Positions 1 through 5,562 of a stretch of 5,562 nucleotides of DNA are shown here, one piece after another. This stretch comes from Clostridia bacterium (lineage in GTDB: Bacteria; Bacillota; Clostridia; Christensenellales; Borkfalkiaceae): the NCBI GenBank assembly GCA_017646555.1, contig JAGCMG010000122.1:1-5562 (forward strand). The letters run 5' to 3'. A program made the position numbers and the translations under genes. The first letter of the stretch is position 1. Every line of letters begins with the position of its first letter. The notes under the pieces are model-generated. The model was not told where the DNA came from and searched no databases. It worked only from the letters and a program-made list of their open reading frames with translations.

Positions 1-1334
1 AAATGCGCTTAAAATATAGATACCTTAATCTTCGTGCAGATTATAATCAAAAAATGCTTAAACTTCGTTCGGATTTATTGTTATTCGTAAGAAATTACAT
101 GAACGAAATGAATTTTACCGAAGTTCAAACGCCTATTTTAACGGCAAGTTCGCCAGAAGGCGCAAGAGACTTTTTGGTTCCATCGCGTCTTAATCCTGGT
201 AAATTTTACGCGCTTCCACAAGCACCACAACAATTTAAGCAACTTTTAATGGTTAGTGGGCTTGATAGATATTTCCAAATTGCACCTTGTTTTAGAGATG
301 AAGACGCAAGAGCCGATAGAAGTCCTACGGAATTTTATCAAATCGACCTTGAAATGGCCTTCGCTACACAAGAAGACGTGTTTAGCGTTGTAGAAGGTTT
401 ATATAAAGCAATTTTTGAAAAGTTTGCTAACTTTAAGATGCCTGATAAATTCGTGCGCATTAAATACGCTGATGCAATAAACGACTATTGCACCGATAAG
501 CCTGACCTTAGAAATCCATTGAAAGTTACTGACGTTTCTAATATTTTTGCCGATAGTGACTTCGTTGTGTTTAAGGGTAAAACCGTTAAGGCGATTAAGG
601 CTAAAACCGATGGTAAACCACGTAAATTCTACGATAAATTAACTGACTTCTTAAAATCGCGTGAGGCTAAAGGCTTAGCATATTTCGTCGTTAACGACGG
701 GGATGAACTTACTGGTGGCGTTTCTAAATTTATTACTGAAGTTCAAAAAGATAAGTTAAAAACCGCGCTTGATTTTGCATCTGGCGATAGCGTTTTCTTC
801 GTTGCTGACGATTATGATAACGCAGTTAAATTTGCAGGCGTATTAAGAAATAAACTTGGTGAAGAACTTGAACTTATTGATGCAAACGACTTTAAGTTCT
901 GCTGGATTGTTGACTTCCCGTTCTATGAAAAGGATGACGAAGGCAAGGTTGCTTTCTCGCACAATCCGTTCAGTATGCCACAAGGCAGTATTGACGAAAT
1001 TAAAAAAGACCCATTCAAAGCCGTTGCTTATCAATACGATTTAGTTATAAATGGTTATGAAAGTTTATCGGGCGCAGTAAGAAACCACGACCAAAATATG
1101 ATGGTTGAACTTTTTGCTCTTGCTGGCTACGATAAATCAGTCGTTGAAAGCAAATTCCCAGCGCTTTATAACGCATTTTCATACGGCGCACCTCCACACG
1201 CTGGTGCTGGCGCTGGTTTTGATAGAATTATGATGCTTTTAACTCATAACGAATTTATTCGTGACGTTTATGCGTTCCCGATGAATAAGAGTGCGCAAGA
1301 CCCACTTTGTAACGCGCCGAACTTCGTTTATTAA
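1..1334 (+). CDS. aspS: Aspartyl-tRNA synthetase (class II), 5'-truncated by window edge
   Basis: Charges tRNA(Asp) with aspartate in the cytoplasm, using ATP. The reading frame runs off the left edge. The Met at position 3 is internal, because it opens the conserved RLKYRYLNLR segment that follows the N-terminal anticodon-binding OB fold; that fold, roughly 140 residues, is missing. Residue numbers count from this Met. Class II motif 1 lies around 41-60 (TPEGARD-like SPEGARDFLVPSR), motif 2 at about 97-117 (FRDED, then RADRSPTEFYQ), and motif 3 at 401-413 (GAGAGFDRIMMLL). Residues of about 150-290 between motifs 2 and 3 fit the bacterial GAD insertion domain. Further family segments are WIVDFPFYE, SHNPFSMPQG, SGAVRNH and the C-terminal FPMNKSAQD. 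The motif-2 loop and the C-terminal signature resemble alphaproteobacterial AspRS by memory. The gene ends with TAA about 50 bp before the terminator. Identification is secure; whether it also charges tRNA(Asn) cannot be read from the sequence. Confidence 0.97.
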   Translation, partial: MRLKYRYLNLRADYNQKMLKLRSDLLLFVRNYMNEMNFTEVQTPILTASSPEGARDFLVPSRLNPGKFYALPQAPQQFKQLLMVSGLDRYFQIAPCFRDEDARADRSPTEFYQIDLEMAFATQEDVFSVVEGLYKAIFEKFANFKMPDKFVRIKYADAINDYCTDKPDLRNPLKVTDVSNIFADSDFVVFKGKTVKAIKAKTDGKPRKFYDKLTDFLKSREAKGLAYFVVNDGDELTGGVSKFITEVQKDKLKTALDFASGDSVFFVADDYDNAVKFAGVLRNKLGEELELIDANDFKFCWIVDFPFYEKDDEGKVAFSHNPFSMPQGSIDEIKKDPFKAVAYQYDLVINGYESLSGAVRNHDQNMMVELFALAGYDKSVVESKFPALYNAFSYGAPPHAGAGAGFDRIMMLLTHNEFIRDVYAFPMNKSAQDPLCNAPNFVY

Positions 1335-1384
1335 AAAGCGCTTAAAGATATACATATTAAAATTGACTTATAAAAAAGTAAAAT

Positions 1385-1415
1385 AAAAACGCCACTTTTT
1401 AGTGGCGTTTTTTTT
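1385..1415. terminator. Bidirectional rho-independent terminator shared by convergent genes
   Basis: A perfect 12-bp inverted repeat (1385-1396 with 1401-1412; core cgccact/agtggcg) encloses a TTTT loop. On the + strand the stem runs into eight consecutive T (1408-1415), which suits termination of aspS. On the - strand the stem ends in five T followed by more T-rich sequence, which suits termination of the transporter operon whose stop codon lies at 1419-1421. Its place between two convergent stop codons supports use in both directions. Confidence 0.93.
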
Positions 1416-1418
1416 GTG

Positions 1419-2000
1419 TTAAAATATAAATATTCCCGCAACGGCTGATATAATTATTAGTAGTATAGGGGAAATTTGCTTTTTGAAAATCTTTTTATAT
1501 AAAAATCTAATTAAAATTAGCGCGCCTATTAAAATTAAAGAAATATAGTCAAATTTAATAGGTGTTGGGTTTACGTACGATAATTGAATATTTGCAAAAA
1601 CGCACTCTATTATCAAAAATAACCCCGTAGAGAAAATTAGCGCAACAACTACTGGTTTTACAAAAGTTAAAAAAGCGTTTACGAATTTATTATTATTAAA
1701 CTTTTTCAAAACGTTTGCGATGACGTAAATAATCACAAACGCAGGGATAACCACGGCTACCGTTGCTAAAATGCTACCTAAAATTCCACCTTTAAGACTG
1801 CCGACGTACGTTGCCATATTTATTGCAATTGGACCAGGGGTGGATTCAGCAACGGCTATTATATTAGAAATTTCCCCAGCGGTGAGCCAACCTTTATCAA
1901 CGACGATAGAACGGACAAACGGTATCATACCGTAACCACCACCGAAAGCAACTGCGCCTATCATTAAAAAGGTTAAAAATAAATCAAGAAGGATTGGCAT
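1419..2000 (-). CDS. Short-chain CHR-family (chromate-transporter-type) membrane protein, second subunit
   Basis: Integral membrane protein, 193 residues from the chosen start. Its length is that of a half-size CHR protein, as in the tandem pairs of Gram-positives such as B. subtilis YwrA/YwrB. Family signatures are clear: near the N-terminus a hydrophobic helix leading into GAVAFGGGYGMI, then AESTPGPIAINMATYVG. Hydrophobic helices follow from about residue 70 to the C-terminus, which ends in a very hydrophobic run finishing GIFIF. The frame also has an ATG at 2012 (four residues earlier). I prefer the ATG at 2000: it has GGTGA five bases upstream and aligns with the start of the upstream paralogue, whereas the ATG at 2012 has AAGG directly abutting it. 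It overlaps the upstream gene by 17 bp (29 bp from the 2012 start), which suggests translational coupling. Chromate efflux is the founding family function; the natural substrate here is unknown and may be another oxyanion. Confidence 0.9.
   Translation of the reverse strand: MPILLDLFLTFLMIGAVAFGGGYGMIPFVRSIVVDKGWLTAGEISNIIAVAESTPGPIAINMATYVGSLKGGILGSILATVAVVIPAFVIIYVIANVLKKFNNNKFVNAFLTFVKPVVVALIFSTGLFLIIECVFANIQLSYVNPTPIKFDYISLILIGALILIRFLYKKIFKKQISPILLIIISAVAGIFIF
1813..1852. repeat. Paralogous repeat shared by the two CHR genes
   Basis: This stretch matches 2384-2423 at 35 of 40 positions by hand alignment. Both copies encode the family core around AESTPGPIAINMAT in the same orientation, about 571 bp apart. 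The mismatches are scattered, three of them A/G changes on the + strand. This is gene duplication plus strong constraint on the motif, not a mobile repeat. Direct repeats like this could recombine to fuse the two genes. Confidence 0.8.
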
Positions 2001-2571
2001 TTTTTTCACCATCCTTTTTATTATTTTTAAGTTTTAATGAACAAATTCCTATTAGCCCTGCAATTAAAATTATAACAATCGTAATATATGGGAAAGTTAT
2101 TATTTTAAGTTCACTTAAAGCTATAATTATTATAGTTAGGGCAAAAAGTATGATATACGGTAAGGATTTTTTAAATGTTTTAAATAGTTTAACGCTTGCA
2201 AAAAATATTATCACGGCAACGGCGCAAGCGATACCTTTAAATGCTTTCACTACCGGTGCGTAAATAAGTAAGTCGTATAAAAATAATGAGATTAAAAAGA
2301 TTATTATAAACGACGGCAAAATTACGCCTAAGGTGGCAATTAGCGCACCTAAAAAACCACCGACTTTTTTCCCGATAAAAGTAGCCATATTTATAGCAAT
2401 TGGGCCGGGAGTGGATTCGGCAATAGTAATCATGTCAACGAATTCACTTTCGGTTACGAGTTTTTTTCTTTCAACGAATTCGTCTTGAACAAGCGAAATC
2501 ATTGCATATCCACCACCAAAAGTGAACGCGCCTATTTTGAAAAATGATAAAAATAATTTGAGTAGTTTCAT
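1984..2571 (-). CDS. Short-chain CHR-family (chromate-transporter-type) membrane protein, first subunit
   Basis: A 195-residue integral membrane protein and paralogue of the gene just downstream. The N-terminus has the CHR signature FFKIGAFTFGGGYAMI (11-26), followed by AESTPGPIAINMATFIG (51-67). Strongly hydrophobic segments lie at about 71-100, 108-130, 138-152 and 158-178. It ends in a polar, charged tail (KNNKKDGEKNANPS) that encodes the overlap with the next gene. Start choice is firm: the next Met (24) lies inside the conserved FGGGYAM motif. There is no Shine-Dalgarno upstream of the ATG; instead the -10 box is only nine bases away, which predicts a leaderless transcript. Half-size CHR proteins are known to occur as adjacent pairs acting together, and in the studied Bacillus pair the two have opposite membrane topologies. 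That this pair does so, and what it exports, is inference. Confidence 0.92.
   Translation of the reverse strand: MKLLKLFLSFFKIGAFTFGGGYAMISLVQDEFVERKKLVTESEFVDMITIAESTPGPIAINMATFIGKKVGGFLGALIATLGVILPSFIIIFLISLFLYDLLIYAPVVKAFKGIACAVAVIIFFASVKLFKTFKKSLPYIILFALTIIIIALSELKIITFPYITIVIILIAGLIGICSLKLKNNKKDGEKNANPS
2006..2016 (-). promoter_or_regulatory. Shine-Dalgarno region deciding the start of the second CHR gene
   Basis: Read on the - strand this is AAGGATGGTGA. The GGTGA part matches the anti-SD complement and ends five bases before the ATG at 2000. The ATG embedded in the motif (2012-2010) would have its purines directly against it, too close for ribosome binding. The site lies inside the 3' end of the preceding gene, consistent with coupled translation. 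Confidence 0.55.
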
Positions 2572-2585
2572 ACTAAAATTAGTAT
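2570..2585. promoter_or_regulatory. Candidate operator: 7-bp-arm inverted repeat over the -10 and start codon of the CHR operon
   Basis: The + strand reads ATACTAA, AA, TTAGTAT: perfect 7-bp arms at 2570-2576 and 2579-2585 with a 2-bp centre. It covers most of the leftward -10 hexamer, the predicted transcription start and two bases of the start codon, so a bound dimer would block RNA polymerase. No regulator gene is present in the window, and AT-rich DNA produces chance palindromes, so this is a candidate only. Confidence 0.4.
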
Positions 2586-2609
2586 AGCATTAAAAATTAA
2601 AATTGTCAC
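2581..2609 (-). promoter_or_regulatory. Extended -10 promoter for the CHR operon
   Basis: On the - strand the -35 is GTGACA (2609-2604, five of six matches to TTGACA), then a 17-bp spacer, then TATACT (2586-2581) preceded by TGC, which is an extended -10. Only nine bases (2580-2572) separate the -10 from the ATG at 2571. Transcription would therefore begin within a few bases of the start codon or at its A. Confidence 0.8.
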
Positions 2610-2648
2610 ATAAAAACACTTTATTTTAGGTGGAATTTTTTAATTTAA

Positions 2649-2683
2649 TATTGCAATAGTTATTTGCGTATGATATAATCATA
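2649..2683. promoter_or_regulatory. Two small palindromes on the -35 and -10 of the rightward promoter
   Basis: TATTGCAATA (2649-2658) is a perfect 10-bp palindrome on the -35. TATGAT-ata-ATCATA (2669-2683) is a perfect inverted repeat with 6-bp arms centred on the -10. Their centres are about 22 bp apart, close to two helical turns, so dimers could sit on one face of the DNA. Part of the symmetry is built into the TATAAT box and the base composition, so this is weak evidence for operators. Confidence 0.25.
2651..2679 (+). promoter_or_regulatory. Extended -10 promoter for the phosphodiesterase/glutaminase-like operon
   Basis: The -35 is TTGCAA (2651-2656, four of six matches), the spacer is 17 bp, and the -10 is a consensus TATAAT (2674-2679) preceded by TGA, which is an extended -10. 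The start point should fall near 2686, giving a leader of about 24 bases. That leader carries GGAG at 2699-2702, seven bases before the ATG at 2710. It is the mirror-image partner of the leftward CHR promoter. Confidence 0.85.
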
Positions 2684-2709
2684 ATATAAGTTTATATTGG
2701 AGAAATATT

Positions 2710-3540
2710 ATGAAAGATTTAAGAGAACTTATTAAAGAAAGAAAGGTTTTATTAGCATCACACCGTGGTGTTAATGGCGGAAATATTCCATGTAATTCGT
2801 TGCAAAGTTACTTAATTGCAGTTAATCAAGACGCTGATATCATTGAACTTGATATTTCAGTTACTGCAGATAAGCAACTTTTTTTATTGCACCCTGGTAT
2901 GGAATGGGTACATTTAGGTAAAAGTATTGACGTTTCTAAAATGCAATCAAAAGACGTTAAGGAATTATTTTTACATAATCAAGACGTTGTCGAGACGCAA
3001 TATCCTATCATTACTTTTGACGAAGTTTTAGACGCGTTAAAAGATAAATGCTTTATCAACGTCGATAAATTCTGGGGTGACCCTGAAACTATTGCTAAAA
3101 CCATTAGAAAACACGGTATGGCCAATCAATGTATCGTTAAAAGTTATGCTGATAAGAATACCCCAGCAATGCTTAAACAATACGCATACGATATGCAATA
3201 TATGGCTATGATTCGCGATAAGGATGCTGTTTTACCGGAGTTTTTTGCTGATGATATAAACTTCGTTGGGTTTGAAGTGCTATTTGACAACGATAATAAC
3301 CCTATTGTTTCCGACGAATTTATTGAAAAAATGCATGAAAAAGGCAAAATTTTATGGGGCAACTCTATTTGTTATAATTATCGTGACGTTATAGCGTCCG
3401 ACCATGTTGATGACGTTGCTCTTTTAGGAAATCCTGACCACGGCTGGGGCTATTTTGCTAAAAAAGGATTTGATATTATTCAAACCGACTGGCTTACTCA
3501 ATGTGACCAATATTTAAAAAGTAAAGGGTATAGAAAATAA
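2710..3540 (+). CDS. Glycerophosphodiester phosphodiesterase (GDPD)-family protein, atypical subfamily
   Basis: A 276-residue TIM-barrel phosphodiesterase-fold protein with no signal peptide or membrane segment, so probably cytoplasmic. Canonical GDPDs hydrolyse glycerophosphodiesters to glycerol-3-phosphate and an alcohol. Family marks seen: SHRG with H18-R19, IELD with E46 and D48 (metal ligands in the family), H61 in LLHPG (second catalytic His), an acidic residue at D119 in FINVDKFW, and IIQTDWL (256-262), the usual C-terminal TDxP/TDWL-type strand. Departures: the usual PENT motif after HRG is PCNS (Glu replaced by C28), and the third acidic position is Asp with Lys immediately after it instead of the usual E-x-K. 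The GGNIPCN form may mark a distinct subfamily, so the substrate may differ from glycerophosphodiesters. The start is fixed by GGAG seven bases upstream and a strong promoter. The next gene begins 27 bp after the stop with no terminator, which suggests an operon. Confidence 0.88.
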   Translation: MKDLRELIKERKVLLASHRGVNGGNIPCNSLQSYLIAVNQDADIIELDISVTADKQLFLLHPGMEWVHLGKSIDVSKMQSKDVKELFLHNQDVVETQYPIITFDEVLDALKDKCFINVDKFWGDPETIAKTIRKHGMANQCIVKSYADKNTPAMLKQYAYDMQYMAMIRDKDAVLPEFFADDINFVGFEVLFDNDNNPIVSDEFIEKMHEKGKILWGNSICYNYRDVIASDHVDDVALLGNPDHGWGYFAKKGFDIIQTDWLTQCDQYLKSKGYRK

Positions 3541-3567
3541 TAAGTTAAATCAATTTAGGAGTTAAAT

Positions 3568-5562
3568 ATGTTATATTCAACAAAAAAAGACAATAAAAGA
3601 TTATTGCCTTCATATCCGATTTTTGTTAAAGACCCGTATTTTTCTTTTTGGAAAAATAGTGAAATATTAAACGATGGCAATTTATCGTTTTGGTTCGGTC
3701 AAGAAAGAAAAATTTTTGGTGTATTAAAAATCGACGGTGTTCCGTATGAATTTATGGGCAATTACGGCGCGTTAAATAAAATGAAACAAGTATCGGTTGC
3801 GGTTACTTCTTACACTACCGATTATATTTTCACCGTGCTTGACGTTAAACTTAAAGTATCTTTTGTTTCGCCGTTACCACTTGACGACATGAAGACGCTT
3901 TCTTGCCCAGTTTGTTACGTAAATTACGATATTTCATCAAAATCTGAACATAACTACGAATTTGCAGTGTTTGCTGAAGAAACTGTTTGCTATAACGTAG
4001 ATAAAAGATGCTTATCTGAAAAAGGCGTTGCGGGTGGCGTATTTGACCTTGGTGATTTTCAAACGGCTTGGTTTGGGCTTATTAGACAAGCACCACTTTC
4101 AATGGCTGAAGATAATATTTCTTCTGACTGGGGCTACTGGTACGTTGCAGGGGAAAAAGCATATTTAACAAATGTTAAAGGCGTTAAACAATTTTTAGAT
4201 AATGAAGAAATTACGGTTATTCCAGAAACGCCCACGAAAGACTATTTCGAAGACTATATTTTAGCGTATAATACTGCAAAAAGCGGTAAAATTATGTTTG
4301 CTTTTGATGACGTTGCATCAATTAGATATTTTGGAAAGTATTTATATAATTATTATTTTGAAGACGGTAAAAATATTGTTGACGCGTTAAAAGAAACTTT
4401 TGCTAATAGTAAAAAAATAGATAAACATTTGCGTGATATTGATAAAAATCTTGTCAAGAAAGCAAGCGTTTACGGTGAAAAATATATAAATATCGTTTAT
4501 GCGTCGTTAAGACAAGCGATTGCTATGCACAAACTTGTTAAAGACACTAAAGGAAACGTTCTTTTCTTGTCAAGAGAAGCAAATTCAAACAGTTGTATTG
4601 GTACGGTTGACGTTTCTTATCCGTCAATGCCGTTATTCTTAATGTATAATACCGAATACGTTAAAGGTATGATGCGTCCTATATTCGACTTTGCAAGAAT
4701 GCCTGTTTGGACGTATGATTTTGCACCCCACGACGTTGGTACTTATCCTAACTGTGATGGGCAAGTTTATGGGCTTAATAAAGAAGTTAATCGTTTCCAC
4801 GGCAATTATAACGCTTGGAGATTTGGTCAATTTAGAACGCGTCCGATAACTTATTTATATCCGTCGAATTTTGACGCGTATGAATTTAAGATGCAAATGC
4901 CTGTTGAAGAATGCGCTAATATGATAATTATGACAGAAGCGTGCTATGCTTATGATAAAAAATCCGATTTCTTAAAAGAAAATATGGATTTACTTGAGAA
5001 ATGGGTTGTTTATCTTGAAAAATACGGTTTAATTCCTGCAAATCAACTTTGTACGGACGACTTTGCTGGTCATTTAGATAAAAATATTAACCTTGCAATT
5101 AAAGCGACGGTTGGTATTGCTTGCTATGCTAATATTTGTAAAACTTTAGGTAGAGATGAAGAAAGCAAAAAATATCGCGCTATTGCTGAAGATTTTGCTA
5201 GACAAATTGAAGAATTTGCTTCAAAATTCAAATGGTGCCCGATTACTTGGGATACTGATGATACGACCTACAGTTTAAAATACAATTTAGCGTTTGATAA
5301 AATCTTAAAATTGAATCTATTTAGTAAATCTTTCTATGATAGGGAAATGGATGCGTATATGTTAAAAATGAACAAATACGGTATTCCACTTGATAACAGA
5401 AAAGACTACGCTAAATCTGACTGGTTAATGTGGACGGCATCATTAACTGATGACAAGGAAAAACAATCAGCAATAATTTCAAGTTTAGATTCGTACTTAA
5501 AAGAAACCACTACGAGAGTGCCTTTTGGGGACTGGTATGCAACTGAAACGGGTAAGTACTAT
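3568..5562 (+). CDS. GtaA-like glutaminase-domain protein (DUF5127-DUF4965-DUF1793 type), 3'-truncated by window edge
   Basis: An uninterrupted frame of 665 codons open to the right edge. The start is the first ATG after an in-frame TAG and has AGGAG six bases upstream. The N-terminal half matches the beta-sandwich DUF5127 region of fungal glutaminase A relatives: LPSYPIFVKDPYFSFWKNSE, then LSFWFGQERKIFGVLKIDG. The C-terminal half matches the alpha/alpha-toroid DUF4965/DUF1793 region: IGTVDVSYPSMP (344-355), APHDVGTYPN (386-395), MPVEECANM (444-452), NQLCTDDFAGHLDKN (492-506) and RVPFGDWYATETGKYY (650-665). Relatives continue after that last motif with a short GFQARSVVGG-type end, so probably only the last few dozen residues are missing. 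There is no signal peptide and there are many scattered cysteines, which argues for a cytoplasmic enzyme, unlike the secreted fungal and Bacteroidota relatives. Conserved acids (D389, E447, E448, D497, D498) are catalytic candidates. Glutaminase activity is inherited from the family name and is not shown for this branch; a glycan or glycoconjugate substrate is equally possible. Confidence 0.9.
   Translation, partial: MLYSTKKDNKRLLPSYPIFVKDPYFSFWKNSEILNDGNLSFWFGQERKIFGVLKIDGVPYEFMGNYGALNKMKQVSVAVTSYTTDYIFTVLDVKLKVSFVSPLPLDDMKTLSCPVCYVNYDISSKSEHNYEFAVFAEETVCYNVDKRCLSEKGVAGGVFDLGDFQTAWFGLIRQAPLSMAEDNISSDWGYWYVAGEKAYLTNVKGVKQFLDNEEITVIPETPTKDYFEDYILAYNTAKSGKIMFAFDDVASIRYFGKYLYNYYFEDGKNIVDALKETFANSKKIDKHLRDIDKNLVKKASVYGEKYINIVYASLRQAIAMHKLVKDTKGNVLFLSREANSNSCIGTVDVSYPSMPLFLMYNTEYVKGMMRPIFDFARMPVWTYDFAPHDVGTYPNCDGQVYGLNKEVNRFHGNYNAWRFGQFRTRPITYLYPSNFDAYEFKMQMPVEECANMIIMTEACYAYDKKSDFLKENMDLLEKWVVYLEKYGLIPANQLCTDDFAGHLDKNINLAIKATVGIACYANICKTLGRDEESKKYRAIAEDFARQIEEFASKFKWCPITWDTDDTTYSLKYNLAFDKILKLNLFSKSFYDREMDAYMLKMNKYGIPLDNRKDYAKSDWLMWTASLTDDKEKQSAIISSLDSYLKETTTRVPFGDWYATETGKYY

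Noticed and set aside
843..1044. Open frames of about 60 codons on both strands inside aspS
   Set aside because: They lie wholly within the well-conserved AspRS catalytic domain, lack SD sites or recognisable motifs, and are explained by the coding bias of the real frame.
1..1334. aspS as an N-terminally deleted pseudogene
   Set aside because: The frame reaches the window edge without a stop and all catalytic motifs are intact; the missing OB fold simply lies outside the window.
1336..1343. AAGCGCTT palindrome just after the aspS stop codon
   Set aside because: Only 8 bp, no T-tract and no promoter nearby; too short to distinguish from chance.
1363..1384. TTGACT followed by TAAAAT as a + strand promoter after aspS
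   Set aside because: The spacing is only about 10 bp and no gene follows on that strand; the bidirectional terminator lies immediately downstream.
1994..2263. An 89-codon + strand frame antisense to the first CHR gene
   Set aside because: It is the complement of hydrophobic CHR coding sequence, which gives an apparently membrane-like protein by chance; no promoter or SD supports it.
1419..2571. The two CHR frames as one full-length ChrA broken by a frameshift
   Set aside because: Each half has its own start, its own copy of both CHR signatures, a 17-29 bp overlap and an SD-like site, which is the normal arrangement of short-chain CHR gene pairs.
3144..3362. A 72-codon - strand frame inside the GDPD-family gene
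   Set aside because: Antisense shadow with Ser- and Ile-rich composition, no motif and no SD.
4639..4830. A 63-codon - strand frame inside the glutaminase-like gene
   Set aside because: It covers the conserved APHDVGTYPN region of the + strand protein, so the + frame is the real one.

Overview
The window is AT-rich with dense coding, sigma-70/sigma-A-type promoters and a rho-independent terminator. It uses the standard code: TAA and TGA both act as stops, and Trp is TGG. This fits a low-GC Gram-positive (Bacillota, probably Clostridia-like) anaerobe, but no 16S or other phylogenetic marker is present, so the assignment is tentative. One feature cuts across it: the aspartyl-tRNA synthetase has a motif-2 region that, from memory, resembles alphaproteobacterial enzymes more than Bacillus or E. 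coli AspRS.

Layout. (1) Positions 1-1334, + strand: the catalytic two-thirds of aspS, cut at its 5' end by the window edge. (2) About 1385-1415: a perfect 12-bp hairpin with T-tracts that terminates both aspS and the convergent transporter operon. (3) 2571 down to 1419, - strand: two overlapping genes for half-size CHR-family (chromate-transporter-type) membrane proteins, likely forming one heteromeric transporter. (4) 2572-2709: a divergent promoter region. The leftward promoter lies so close to its start codon that the transporter mRNA should be leaderless or nearly so, and an inverted repeat covers its -10 and ATG. The rightward promoter is a second extended -10 promoter with small palindromes on its -35 and -10. 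(5) 2710-3540, + strand: a glycerophosphodiester-phosphodiesterase-fold protein with an atypical active site. (6) 3568 to beyond 5562, + strand: a large GtaA-like 'glutaminase domain' protein (DUF5127/DUF4965/DUF1793 architecture) with no signal peptide, open to the window's 3' edge.

How the genes work together. aspS is housekeeping and unrelated to the rest. The CHR pair overlaps and is probably translationally coupled. The phosphodiesterase-fold and glutaminase-like genes are 27 bp apart with no terminator between them, so they probably form an operon. Both appear cytoplasmic and both are divergent members of loosely characterised families, so a shared small-molecule catabolic job is the best candidate here for something undescribed. 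The sequence does not reveal the substrate.

At whole-window scale, hand scanning found no GATC tetranucleotide, although GAT and ATC are both common. This suggests selection against that site.
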